From positions 1-59,384 of the forward strand of contig CAYFLR010000036.1 in the NCBI GenBank assembly GCA_964343805.1: a stretch of DNA of 59,384 nt, in the 5' to 3' direction. The notes beneath the pieces are model-generated. The model was not told where the DNA came from. It saw only the letters and a program-made list of their open reading frames with translations, and did not search any database. Made by a program: the position numbers and the translations under genes. Position 1 is the stretch's first letter, and each line of letters begins with the position of its first letter. The stretch comes from CAYFLR01 sp964343805. GTDB lineage: Bacteria; Bdellovibrionota_B; Oligoflexia; CAYFLR01. Positions 44,748-54,004 of this stretch are shown piece after piece.

Positions 44748-46334
44748 ATGGATAGATCAAAACTTATCTCAGCCAGTGAAGTAGTGAAGCTGGTGCAAGA
44801 TGGAGACACTGTAGCCACGGATGGTTTTATTGGCACTGGCTTTGCTGAAGAAATAGCAGTGGCCATGGAAGAACGTTTCTTAAAAGAACATTCTCCCTGG
44901 GATTTAACCCTGGTATATGCGGCAGGTCAAGGGGATGGCAAAGATCGAGGTCTCAACCATTTTGGTTATGAGGGTCTTTTAAAAAGAGTGGTGGGAGGAC
45001 ATTGGGGTCTGGTGCCAAAAATTCAGCAGCTAGCCGTAGATAACAAAATTGAGGCTTACAATTTACCTCAAGGAATCATCAGTCATCTGTTTAGGGATAT
45101 CGGAGCTAAAAAACCACGCACCATTAGCCATGTGGGGTTAAACACCTTTGTGGATCCTCGCCATGGAGGAGGGAAGTTAAATAAATCCACCACTGAAGAT
45201 TTAGTGGAATTAGTGAACTTTGATGGAAACGAGTATTTAGCATACAAAACCTTTCCCATTGATGTGGCTATTCTCCGGGGAACCACTGCCGATTTAAAGG
45301 GCAATGTGACCATGGAGAAGGAGGCTCTCTCTCTAGAAGTGCTAGCCATTGCGATTGCGACTAAAAATTCTGGGGGCAAGGTCATTGTCCAAGTGGAGAG
45401 AGTGGCAGAGAATGATACTCTTCCTTCCAAAAATGTCAAAATTCCGGGTATCATGGTGGATTATATTGTTCCTGCATCTTGTCCAGAATACCACTGGCAA
45501 ACCTTTACAGAGCCCTATAATCCAGCTTTTAGCGGAGAGATCAGAGTTCCCTTGGATAATCTTCCTGTAGCTTCCATGGGAGCTCGCAAAATCATTGCCC
45601 GGCGAGCGGCGCTCGAATTAAAAAAAGGAGCGGTGATTAATCTCGGTATCGGTATGCCAGAAGGGGTGGGTGAAGTGGCCAATGAGGAGGGTATTTCTCA
45701 TCTCTTTACTCTGACTGCTGAACCCGGTGTAAATGGAGGACTTCCTGCCGGGGGACTCAATTTTGGCGCTGCTTCCAATACCGAAGCAATTATTGATCAA
45801 CCCTATCAATTTGATTTTTATGATGGGGGTGGATTAGACCAATGCTTTTTAGGAATGGCCCAAGCGGATCAAAGTGGCAATCTCAATGTGAGCAAATTCG
45901 GTACAAAATTAGCGGGGGCGGGTGGTTTTATTAATATCAGCCAGAATGCGCGTGAGATCATCTTTATGGGAACCTTCACCTCCGGTGGCACCAGGTATCA
46001 TATCGAGGATGGAAAGCTACATATCATCGAAGAGGGAAGGGTAAAAAAGTTTATCAAAAAAGTAGAGCATGTCACCTTTAGCGGAGATCTGGCCCTGAAA
46101 AATAAAAAACGAGTTTTGTACATCACTGAAAGAGCGGTATTTCAGTTAACCGCAAGTGGGCTTGAGCTTGTTGAAATAGCACCAGGAATAGAGCTAGATG
46201 ATCTCTATAGCCAAATGGATTTTATTCCAGCCATAAAAAAAGGTGGGCCCAAATTAATGGACCCACGCATTTTTATAGATCAGCCAATGAAATTAGCTAA
46301 GCAATTCGATTATAATTCTGGTAACCAATCGTAG
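44748..46334 (+). CDS. family I CoA-transferase, fused alpha-beta type (propionate/acetoacetate CoA-transferase-like)
   Basis: A 528-residue enzyme with both subunits in one chain, as in E. coli YdiF (531) and Pct. It moves CoA between acyl-CoA and short-chain acids such as acetate, propionate or acetoacetate. The alpha half has the GFIGTGFAEE and GHWGLVPK stations; the beta half has the catalytic glutamate E325 in TAEPGVNGGLPAGG. The ATG at 44748 has AGGTGGG upstream and removes an overlap with the previous gene. Cytoplasmic. Its 3' end overlaps the convergent large secreted gene by 25 nt. Confidence 0.88.
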   Translation: MDRSKLISASEVVKLVQDGDTVATDGFIGTGFAEEIAVAMEERFLKEHSPWDLTLVYAAGQGDGKDRGLNHFGYEGLLKRVVGGHWGLVPKIQQLAVDNKIEAYNLPQGIISHLFRDIGAKKPRTISHVGLNTFVDPRHGGGKLNKSTTEDLVELVNFDGNEYLAYKTFPIDVAILRGTTADLKGNVTMEKEALSLEVLAIAIATKNSGGKVIVQVERVAENDTLPSKNVKIPGIMVDYIVPASCPEYHWQTFTEPYNPAFSGEIRVPLDNLPVASMGARKIIARRAALELKKGAVINLGIGMPEGVGEVANEEGISHLFTLTAEPGVNGGLPAGGLNFGAASNTEAIIDQPYQFDFYDGGGLDQCFLGMAQADQSGNLNVSKFGTKLAGAGGFINISQNAREIIFMGTFTSGGTRYHIEDGKLHIIEEGRVKKFIKKVEHVTFSGDLALKNKKRVLYITERAVFQLTASGLELVEIAPGIELDDLYSQMDFIPAIKKGGPKLMDPRIFIDQPMKLAKQFDYNSGNQS

Positions 46335-48421
46335 GACTTCGCCATATAGGATAATTTCTCTCCTAAAACTTGGTAACCTAAAGAGGCTCCCCGTCCTTTA
46401 ATCAGGCTAAAAACAACCTGGAATGTAAACTGGTTGTTGAGCATGGCTTCTCCAAAAGAAGCATAAGCTTTAGTGAAGGCTTTGGGATCAGTATTTCTTA
46501 ACTGTCCCATCTTTTTAAGATTCATCTTCATGAGCTTCAAAGAACGGTTGGTTCTCTTAACCATTTCTGTTTGGCATGTTGAGAGATCGTCTTGATAGCT
46601 ACGACAAACATCGTTATCATCACGGCCCTCTTTAAAATAATTAGCAATGTAGGCATCAGCGAGCTTGTTAAAACCCCAGCTCTTATTTTCATCGGTCGCC
46701 ATATCAATTAAAAGATTCGTGGTCTCTTTAGGAATGGTTAATACCGCATTGAGGTTGACATAACCTAGATATCCGTTGCCAGAAACTTTGGTGTCTAACT
46801 CGTTACGTAAACCGGTTTTGCGAATGAGCTTCTTAATTTCTCCACGGAGGTAGGGAGCTTTAGTATGATCGTTTTGATAGTTCCAAATGAATTGACCAAA
46901 GTGACCATCTTCTTTCTTACCATCACGGTAAGTAGTTTGGTACTGAGCGCCATAGAAAGCGATTTGACGATTTCTATGTTTACTGAAAAGTCTCACATCA
47001 CGATTCAATTGGTATACACCATAGGTGATGTCTGTTTGAGATTGATCGGGGTGATACTCTTTATGAGCCACAGATTGAATCTTGCTTCTTGAAACTACAT
47101 TGTAAGCAAAAGGAAGAGCGAGGGATCTGGCTCTCACCCGTTTTAAAGTTTCACTCTTAATATCTTCAAAACGAAGAACGGAATGAACACGCTCATCAGC
47201 AGCCAAGTTTTGAGATCCTAAGACGTTTCCTCTTAAGAGATCTTCATAAGCTTCAGCCGCTTTGGGATCAGAAAGATCAAACATGAAAGAGAAAGAGCGA
47301 TCCACGCTTTTCATTTCAGCTTTGGAAGCTGTGACCATGTAAAAACCAATGGCTTTATTCAGAGCTTTGATTTTGGTGTTGTTGATTTGAACGAGGACTT
47401 TTTTATCATCCATCTTATCAACTTCAACTAACCAACGACCCATGGTTACATAGGTGGGTCCAATTCCAATTCCTGCGAAGCTGATTCCGGCAGCATACAT
47501 CATTCCACCAGAGGTTTCGAAAGCCACTTTATCCCCAATGGTCCAGCTATCAATGTCGGTTGCTTTATAAGGGATTTTGACAGGAGGAAGTTCTTTGATG
47601 GCCTTTTTAGTTGGGGCAAATCTTTCTGCTCTTACCATGGAACCACGAACCGGAAGAACACCAGCATAAGCTTTAAAAAGAGCTACAAACTGAGTGGCAT
47701 TGGAAAATTGCATAGTTAATGCAAGACCAAGACCTGCCGCCCATCTTTTGTATTGCTCAACTCGGTAGCCTTTCTCATCAGAAGCAGGAGTCAGATTGAC
47801 AGAAAGGCTGCCCATTCTTAATTCACTGCTGGGCATAATACTCGCGGTGACTTCTGCATTTGGTGTTAAGTTGATGACTTTGCGACCCTTATCATAATCA
47901 AAAAATAGGATGGGTTCCAAAGCAAAACGACTGGGATCTTTTTTCTCTTCCACTTCTCTTTCTTCAGTTGTGGTTCTCTCTTCACAAAAAGGAGAGAGGC
48001 CACCCACGGACATTAGAACCGGACCAAAACCATTTTGATAATCTTCATCTGCTTCGGTGACTCGCTCTTGTCCTTCACAAAATTCGAGACTGAATTCACT
48101 CTCTTCATAGTTGGAAAAAATCTCTTCCCAAGTAAATTGGTGTGTATAGGTATTAGTTACGGTGTGAGTATAAAACTGGCTGGAGGCAACGGGAAATCGA
48201 CCCACTAAGAACATACGACGGGCGTATTCAGGATCCCAAGCTTCGATATCTTCAGCGTTGATGCCAATTATTTCATCGAGCTCAGTTTTGTAGACAGCAT
48301 AATATTTTTTCCAGGTGTCATACTTACTCATGACCCCACTGTCAGCGAGTAGAGAGCTAAAGCTCACCATGCAAAAGAGAAACAGGGCCAACATGCCTCG
48401 TAACGAGAACTTTTGATTCAT
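46310..48421 (-). CDS. large exported protein of unknown function
   Basis: The ATG at 48421 is preferred because GGAGG lies 5 nt upstream; an earlier start would bury the ribosome site. The 703-residue product has a signal peptide (LALFLFCMVSFSSLLA). The mature part is rich in charged residues and strand-like stretches, with three repeated hydrophobic Gly segments (GLALTMQFS, GISFAGIGIGPTYV). Possible outer-membrane or surface protein; no family recognised. It lies convergent to the CoA-transferase gene. Confidence 0.7.
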   Translation of the reverse strand: MNQKFSLRGMLALFLFCMVSFSSLLADSGVMSKYDTWKKYYAVYKTELDEIIGINAEDIEAWDPEYARRMFLVGRFPVASSQFYTHTVTNTYTHQFTWEEIFSNYEESEFSLEFCEGQERVTEADEDYQNGFGPVLMSVGGLSPFCEERTTTEEREVEEKKDPSRFALEPILFFDYDKGRKVINLTPNAEVTASIMPSSELRMGSLSVNLTPASDEKGYRVEQYKRWAAGLGLALTMQFSNATQFVALFKAYAGVLPVRGSMVRAERFAPTKKAIKELPPVKIPYKATDIDSWTIGDKVAFETSGGMMYAAGISFAGIGIGPTYVTMGRWLVEVDKMDDKKVLVQINNTKIKALNKAIGFYMVTASKAEMKSVDRSFSFMFDLSDPKAAEAYEDLLRGNVLGSQNLAADERVHSVLRFEDIKSETLKRVRARSLALPFAYNVVSRSKIQSVAHKEYHPDQSQTDITYGVYQLNRDVRLFSKHRNRQIAFYGAQYQTTYRDGKKEDGHFGQFIWNYQNDHTKAPYLRGEIKKLIRKTGLRNELDTKVSGNGYLGYVNLNAVLTIPKETTNLLIDMATDENKSWGFNKLADAYIANYFKEGRDDNDVCRSYQDDLSTCQTEMVKRTNRSLKLMKMNLKKMGQLRNTDPKAFTKAYASFGEAMLNNQFTFQVVFSLIKGRGASLGYQVLGEKLSYMAKSYDWLPEL

Positions 48422-48570
48422 CAGAACCTCCAATCTTAAATTTCGTTCAGATTCGTTTTAAAATATCCGTTACCCTATGGCATAGATGTATTAAAAATAC
48501 AAGTAAAATTTAAAAAAATGATAAAAATTGTAAGGTTGGATTACTCTTTCAAGTTTTTAAGAAGGGGTAA

Positions 48571-49698
48571 CTAGCTGGACTTTTCACTCTCAGCTTTTTG
48601 CAGGCAGTTTACTAAATCTCGATCCATACCAATAATATGCTCAGTGACCCACCCTAGGCAAAACCTTAGAAAATCGAGTGAAACCACCTCTCCTTCGGTG
48701 ACGGATTGGGCATACTCTTCTAGTAGGGTGAGTAATTTGTTATGGCGGCTGATATGAGAGGCCTGGTATTCATACTTGACCGTTTTCATTAGATCTTCTT
48801 CGTGTGCAAAATGAGCTTTTATATGATTAAAAATTTCAACCAGGCAATTCAAGATGGCGGGATTATCTTGCTGGTTAATCAGTTTTTCCAATTGAGCTAA
48901 ATCCACCAAGAGCGCTTGGTGCTCCCTATCAATGGCCGGGTAGTTGAGGTTCAGTATATCTTCTTCAATAGCCTCTTCCGGCTGCTCATCTTGCACCTTC
49001 TCTAACATTTTCTCTAAATTCTTGGCTTTTAAATTGAGAAGCTGAGCTGACAGAGTGTTTCGAACAAAAGAGTTGGCTAGTGCATCTGAAGTGGTGATGA
49101 GATTGAGTCTACGAATCCGGTTGTTGCTAGAGCTTTTCAATCTCTCTGCAAAAAAGTTAAGCTCCTTAATCGTTTTAGCAATATTTCCTTGGTTTTCGTG
49201 GAGTATGTTTAAGTAAATTTGATGACAGGTCTGTTTCACTGTCCGATTAGAAAAGGGATTCACCCCATCAAAGTAGTTACTGAAGGTCCCGGTCATTTCA
49301 CAGTATTCCATGATACTTAACATGGTGATGTAATCAAGAGCCACCTGTAAGGTGGTCTCTTTGACAATGAGCGATTTGTCGGTATTTCGAAAAACGGCAG
49401 TGACCTCTTCATAGGACATGTATTTTTCCATCATTTCGATAAGAGGTAGGAGGGGTTTGAGCCCGTTGCATATTTCACTGGACCTATCATCAGGGCAAAA
49501 ACCACATTTGGCAAACTCAAAAGAGCCTTTGGTTTTTTCTGAGATTTTATTCTCATCCCCCCAATATTCTTGGGAGAGTTGTTCGATAACCTTCGGGCTA
49601 AAATGGTAAGAGTTGTCATCTTTAAATAGTATGTACAATCCAGGATCAGTAAAATCTTCGCGAATAAAAGTCAGTTGAGAAATCAAGGGGGCCTCCAT
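48571..49698 (-). CDS. bacteriohemerythrin with N-terminal unknown domain
   Basis: A 375-residue protein. The C-terminal third (about 255-370) is a complete hemerythrin domain: H260 (DREH), HIKAHFAHEE, SRHNKLL and TEHIIGMDRDL supply the seven iron ligands. Hemerythrins bind oxygen or sense it through a di-iron site. The N-terminal 250 residues are unknown, with a CGFC pair near residues 67-70 and helical content. A sensor or oxygen-storage role is likely; the domain arrangement suggests a sensor. Preceded by AAGGAT. Confidence 0.85.
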   Translation of the reverse strand: MEAPLISQLTFIREDFTDPGLYILFKDDNSYHFSPKVIEQLSQEYWGDENKISEKTKGSFEFAKCGFCPDDRSSEICNGLKPLLPLIEMMEKYMSYEEVTAVFRNTDKSLIVKETTLQVALDYITMLSIMEYCEMTGTFSNYFDGVNPFSNRTVKQTCHQIYLNILHENQGNIAKTIKELNFFAERLKSSSNNRIRRLNLITTSDALANSFVRNTLSAQLLNLKAKNLEKMLEKVQDEQPEEAIEEDILNLNYPAIDREHQALLVDLAQLEKLINQQDNPAILNCLVEIFNHIKAHFAHEEDLMKTVKYEYQASHISRHNKLLTLLEEYAQSVTEGEVVSLDFLRFCLGWVTEHIIGMDRDLVNCLQKAESEKSS

Positions 49699-49770
49699 CT
49701 AAATGTATATCCTTCAATATACATTATTATAACTTAACTTATCAGGATATCCTAACTGATTTGGCTGGAT

Positions 49771-52602
49771 TTAATCGCAGTTAAAACCGGAGCTAAAGAG
49801 AGAGTTTTCTTCCATTAAACTAAAGGTGCAGGGAGTATTTCCCTTAGCTAAGGGAGGGGGTGTGGGTACTGGGTATTGTGACTCATAGCTTACTTCTTCT
49901 ACTCCTTGATCTAATGAATGAATCAGCTCTTCACTCTCGTTAAAGTTGAGTGTGGGAACACCATCAACTATGGGAGGTCGTTCTGGTTTTTGACTGATAT
50001 AAGTTTTGGGACTGATTGTTGTAGGGGGGGTGATGGGTTTAGGTAATCCTTGGGCTTGCCCTTTGCTTTTGGCATTTTTTAAGGCGGTGGCCAAGTTATA
50101 CATGAGTTCGGGGTTGAGAGCGAGAGTTAGCATTTTGTTTTTTATACTGTCAGATGCAGGTTGCAAGGTATCTAGAGCTTTATTTCCTTCACTTAAAATA
50201 CTTTTGGAACCATTTTCTTGGTTAGAAATGTTGAATTCACCTCTCACTTTGGGTGAAAAATTTTGCTCACTCACAATACGGTGGAAAGAGGGGACAAAGT
50301 AAGGGTTGCTACGAAATTCACCAGTGGTATTGTCTCTGATGCCAATAATGTTGTTGAGCGGAGGAAACTTTCCCTTAATGGGAAAACTGGTTTTCCCTTC
50401 TTGGTCAATATCACCGATTCTGGATTCTTCGTATTCATAGGTATATGAACTATCCGGCAGAGTTAAGCTTCCTTTTAGTTCTCCTGCTTTTTTAAATTCT
50501 CCTCCTGTTTCTAACAATTCCCAAGGTTCTGCAGAGTTCGATGCTACATAAGCTGTGGTGGTTGGTAAACCCCAATAAAATGGGGTTGATTTATTTGCCG
50601 CCAAAGCTTTTTCTTTCACTTTTGCTGACATGGGAGGAATGAAAGATTTGGCTCCTTGATAGAGTGCTTTGATCTCATTTTGAAATTTGGGAGCACTTTC
50701 TAACAATTGTCCTTTGGGTAGAAACTCCGCGGCCAAGAGGGTTGCTGAACCGCCCACTCCCAGGGTACTTTCTATAATGGAAATGTTTCGGCCGAGTTCC
50801 ACCATTGTAAGTATCTCAGAGGAGGCGCCCATATTTTCTAAATCGCTATTTGGCTGGACATTAGAGATGGATCCTTCGGTTTTGATATATGGTTTTAAAG
50901 AGTATTGCATGGCTTCTGCTAATAATTTTAGGGATTGGTTTCCCGTTTGCTGGGCTATATTTGCTAACTCATGCCAGTAGTTTTGACTGCTCTCGTAGAG
51001 GTTTAATACGGATTTGGAGCCTGAGAGAGTGTTTTCCAATTGGGCAGGTAAAATCCCGGCTCTAACTAATCCATCTACAGAAAGAGAATGACTGTGGGGG
51101 GCTCCTACAGCCAAAGCGCTATTAATAAGTGCCAGTTGTTGAAGATGGTTGGGCTCATCATCAAAAGGGGAGGGAAGAATGACATTGCCCAAATCTTTTC
51201 TAATCACTTCTATTTTGTGGGAAAGTAAGGTGTCTGTTTGTGCCCGCTTTAGTAAGGCTTTAGCTAAAGATCCGCCGGTGAGTAAGATCCCTACAATTTC
51301 AGCACTCTCTTCTTCTGCACCTGTCATGGCATATTGAGAGGCAAAGCCGGTTATATCCGATTGTGATAAAGCTTCATTTGGAGTTAAATATTTCTTGCCG
51401 GCCTCTAGGGTCAGTTTTTCTAGTGCTTGCCATGTGGGATGAGCTGTCATTTTATGACTTAATTCATGGTGTAAGTCTTTCGTCATGGTCGCAGTTTCTG
51501 ATTCTATGATCACGTTCAGGCTGTTGTCACTGTTGTCTCCACCCAATATATGCTTTTGGGTAGAGCTGGGTTGTAATTCCTTAATTATGTTTATAGTCGG
51601 TCGCTCTCCCTCTTGGGTTTCGGCCATTATCTGCAGATCCATAGGGGAACTCTCATATTTAGCTAATTCATCTTCGAGCAGCTCTATAACTTTTTCAGCT
51701 TCTCTTACAGAGACGTAAGATCCATTTTCACTGGTGACCTCATAGAGGTTTTCTTTATCGTCAATGGGGTTTCCCACCAAGATATCTATTTTGTATTGAT
51801 CTTCTAGTTGGATGGTTTTTTCTTCAATCTCTTTTATCACCTCTAGCTTTTTATCTTTACCAATCTCTTTTAAATAATCTTTTAATTTCTGACTGCCACT
51901 TTTAAGAGCGCTTCGCAAACCAGTGGACACTAATGAAAATCCGGCATGCTGATGATCTTTGTGGTTGCAGTTGGGGGTATGCAGAGAAGGAATGACAGGT
52001 TTTTGGAGCGTTTTTAAATACTCCCCTCTTATAATGGGATCACAATGGATAAGTCGAGTGTGACAGTGAGTCAAATATTCAATCTCATCATAGATTCGAT
52101 AAGTGGTTTCTCCTCTTGCAATGGTGCTCACAACTAACATTTGATAGCTGGAACTTTTACTCTTGGTTATATTTTCTCCTTCCTGGACAATGCTTAAATC
52201 TTCAGGTTTTAAAAATAATATGCCTCTTTCATTCACTTCTCGCTCTAAAAGTTTCTCCATTTTATTTTCTTTATTTTTAAGAAGGTAAATAGTGAAACTG
52301 ATCTTCTCTTCGCTGGAGTAAGGGCTTAGGGCTATTTTTAAGCTGTTATATGAGGGGGCGAAAAATAAATTCGGACGTTTTCCTAAGGGATTTTCACTCT
52401 GAGATTTCGTTGGTTCATTATTATTCTGGTTTCCATTGTAATTGTTATTGGAATTATTTTTTAGCCTATGGGTTTGTACTTTAGTGAGAGCTGGATTTTC
52501 TTCTTCGGTATCAGAATCTTTTTGGCTGCAATTAGGAAATAGCAGTAAACATACTAGCAAGTAGAAATAGCAAATCCCAAAAACTGAAGGGCTGTTCGGC
52601 AT
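49771..52602 (-). CDS. lipoprotein with HExxH metallopeptidase-like (gluzincin) core
   Basis: The ATG at 52602 gives a signal peptide with lipobox LFPN-C, Ser at +2; a GTG at 52617 is possible. In the 943-residue product H379-E380-L-S-H383 is a zincin motif, and about 48-52 residues later GAEEESAEIV supplies a third Glu ligand (about E431 or E435), as in gluzincins of the secreted-toxin and M-type families. The N-terminal linker is rich in N and Q. The rest has no named domain. The likely role is a secreted metallopeptidase on the cell surface. Certainty is moderate since only the motif is seen. Confidence 0.72.
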   Translation of the reverse strand: MPNSPSVFGICYFYLLVCLLLFPNCSQKDSDTEEENPALTKVQTHRLKNNSNNNYNGNQNNNEPTKSQSENPLGKRPNLFFAPSYNSLKIALSPYSSEEKISFTIYLLKNKENKMEKLLEREVNERGILFLKPEDLSIVQEGENITKSKSSSYQMLVVSTIARGETTYRIYDEIEYLTHCHTRLIHCDPIIRGEYLKTLQKPVIPSLHTPNCNHKDHQHAGFSLVSTGLRSALKSGSQKLKDYLKEIGKDKKLEVIKEIEEKTIQLEDQYKIDILVGNPIDDKENLYEVTSENGSYVSVREAEKVIELLEDELAKYESSPMDLQIMAETQEGERPTINIIKELQPSSTQKHILGGDNSDNSLNVIIESETATMTKDLHHELSHKMTAHPTWQALEKLTLEAGKKYLTPNEALSQSDITGFASQYAMTGAEEESAEIVGILLTGGSLAKALLKRAQTDTLLSHKIEVIRKDLGNVILPSPFDDEPNHLQQLALINSALAVGAPHSHSLSVDGLVRAGILPAQLENTLSGSKSVLNLYESSQNYWHELANIAQQTGNQSLKLLAEAMQYSLKPYIKTEGSISNVQPNSDLENMGASSEILTMVELGRNISIIESTLGVGGSATLLAAEFLPKGQLLESAPKFQNEIKALYQGAKSFIPPMSAKVKEKALAANKSTPFYWGLPTTTAYVASNSAEPWELLETGGEFKKAGELKGSLTLPDSSYTYEYEESRIGDIDQEGKTSFPIKGKFPPLNNIIGIRDNTTGEFRSNPYFVPSFHRIVSEQNFSPKVRGEFNISNQENGSKSILSEGNKALDTLQPASDSIKNKMLTLALNPELMYNLATALKNAKSKGQAQGLPKPITPPTTISPKTYISQKPERPPIVDGVPTLNFNESEELIHSLDQGVEEVSYESQYPVPTPPPLAKGNTPCTFSLMEENSLFSSGFNCD

Positions 52603-52716
52603 ATAAGGCTCACTCACAATAACTTTTTATCGGTCCTAAGTCCTTATCGGTATAATAGGGATTTTAGCTTAGAATTTTGAATTATACTTGTTGTTATAGC
52701 TGCTTATAGCTCGGAA

Positions 52717-53007
52717 TTATTTCGAGGGGGAAGATTCCACACATTCTTGCATTTGAATTTGAGCGGTTCCAGTGACTCTAAATTCGCATGGGGCCAAAAA
52801 ACCCCCTTCATATACATTACAGGCGCTGGCTAGTAGTTTTTTACCATGACGATCAATTAGCTTTTGTTCCCACTCTTTGCACTCTTTCAGAGCGATACTT
52901 CGACTGTCATCCGAGCAGGTTTGCATACTGACATAATAAACTCCCTGTTTAAAAGGGTGACAAGATTGCAAGCTGAGAGCAAGAAGTATAAGCACGAATT
53001 TTTTCAT
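52717..53007 (-). CDS. small lipoprotein, cysteine-rich
   Basis: The ATG at 53007 is chosen: AGAGGA precedes it. The 96-residue product has lipobox SLQS-C, His at +2, and six cysteines in the mature part (MQTCSDD, LKECKEW, SACNVY, APCEF, MQECVE), so it is probably disulphide-bonded. No family recognised. Confidence 0.65.
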   Translation of the reverse strand: MKKFVLILLALSLQSCHPFKQGVYYVSMQTCSDDSRSIALKECKEWEQKLIDRHGKKLLASACNVYEGGFLAPCEFRVTGTAQIQMQECVESSPSK

Positions 53008-53087
53008 AAAAAAATCCTCTAAATAAAGTATCAATTCATCACTATCTTTCTGCAGAAACAATAACTCAATTTAGAGGATATGTGAAA

Positions 53088-53471
53088 TTAAGTTTGATCA
53101 CTTAATAAATTTTGCAGATGAGTCACCTCAAAATAAACGATAGATTTATCTTTGGGAGTGTAGTTCTCTTTAGGGCAGCGGCTCATTTCCAAAATTTTTT
53201 CAGGGTCTTCTTCTGCCTTTTGCATTTTTAGATAGATGCGTCGACCTGTGTATTCATGGTAATTCTCTCCGTCTTCTTTAAAAAGAAATACCGCATGGGG
53301 GTTTTCCTTTACATTGGCCAAGGAGAGGCGATGGGACATTATAAATGCAATCTGGGTGTCAGAAATGACATGGGGTCGGGCATAGATTGCGGAATTGACC
53401 TGACCTTTATTATCTGCAGTAGAGAGGACTCCTAGTCCTTTGTGATTTTCAAAATATTCTTTTAAATTCAT
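53088..53471 (-). CDS. pyridoxamine 5'-phosphate oxidase-family protein
   Basis: A 127-residue split-barrel flavoprotein: GVLSTADNKGQVNSAIYARP, then HRLSLANVKENPHAVFLF, as in the PNPOx-like family of FMN- or F420-binding proteins. Members reduce or oxidise small molecules or scavenge haem. The ATG is preceded by AAGGAGC. A perfect 10-bp inverted repeat lies 15 nt upstream (53486-53510). Confidence 0.8.
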   Translation of the reverse strand: MNLKEYFENHKGLGVLSTADNKGQVNSAIYARPHVISDTQIAFIMSHRLSLANVKENPHAVFLFKEDGENYHEYTGRRIYLKMQKAEEDPEKILEMSRCPKENYTPKDKSIVYFEVTHLQNLLSDQT

Positions 53472-53485
53472 CTCATGCTCCTTTG

Positions 53486-53510
53486 AAATAAGCTAAAATA
53501 TAGCTTATTT
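53486..53510 (-). promoter_or_regulatory. palindromic operator-like site
   Basis: AAATAAGCTA and its exact complement TAGCTTATTT flank a 5-nt middle (AAATA). It lies 15 nt upstream of the flavoprotein gene start. The length, symmetry and position fit a repressor operator; a 5' hairpin is an alternative. Confidence 0.55.
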
Positions 53511-53612
53511 AAGCAAACATTGATCAAAAGGTCAATAGCCTGTTTAAAAATCCGTTGTGGGTTGGATTTTATTTGATATGATCAGCTCTCTTTTCAACAT
53601 GGAGCCTAATAT

Positions 53613-53957
53613 ATGTATAAAACCATCCTGTTATTAACCCTTTCTAATGTTTTCATGACCTTTGCTTGGTATGGACACCTAAAAAACTTAAAATCCAGTC
53701 CACTTTGGATCGTTATTTTAGTCAGCTGGGGAATAGCATTTTTTGAGTACTGTCTGCAGGTGCCGGGCAATCGTATTGGTTTTAACTATTTCACTCTTCC
53801 TCAACTAAAAGTGATGCAAGAGGTCATAACCATGTTGGTCTTTAGTGGTTTCTGTATTACTTATATGAAAGTCCCTCTTACCAAGAATTTCTTATTTGCA
53901 TCTATATGTTTAGTTCTAGCGGTGTTTTTTATTTTTAGAGATATACCCAAAGTTTAA
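53613..53957 (+). CDS. DUF486/DMT-superfamily membrane protein
   Basis: A 114-residue protein with four membrane helices, the whole of the DUF486 family: the N-terminal TFAWYGHLK, GIAFFEYCLQVPGNR and YFTLPQLKVMQEVITMLVF segments are characteristic. The function is unknown; the fold is like small drug/metabolite transporters. GGAG lies before the ATG. Divergent from the flavoprotein gene. Confidence 0.85.
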   Translation: MYKTILLLTLSNVFMTFAWYGHLKNLKSSPLWIVILVSWGIAFFEYCLQVPGNRIGFNYFTLPQLKVMQEVITMLVFSGFCITYMKVPLTKNFLFASICLVLAVFFIFRDIPKV

Positions 53958-54004
53958 GTAAAATCGAACATGACAAATGGAATGAAAATAGTGATAATTA
54001 CTTT

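Noticed and set aside
41806..52652. Shared CCGATAA sequence before several minus-strand genes
   Set aside because: A 7-mer is expected several times in 59 kb; positions relative to the starts differ.
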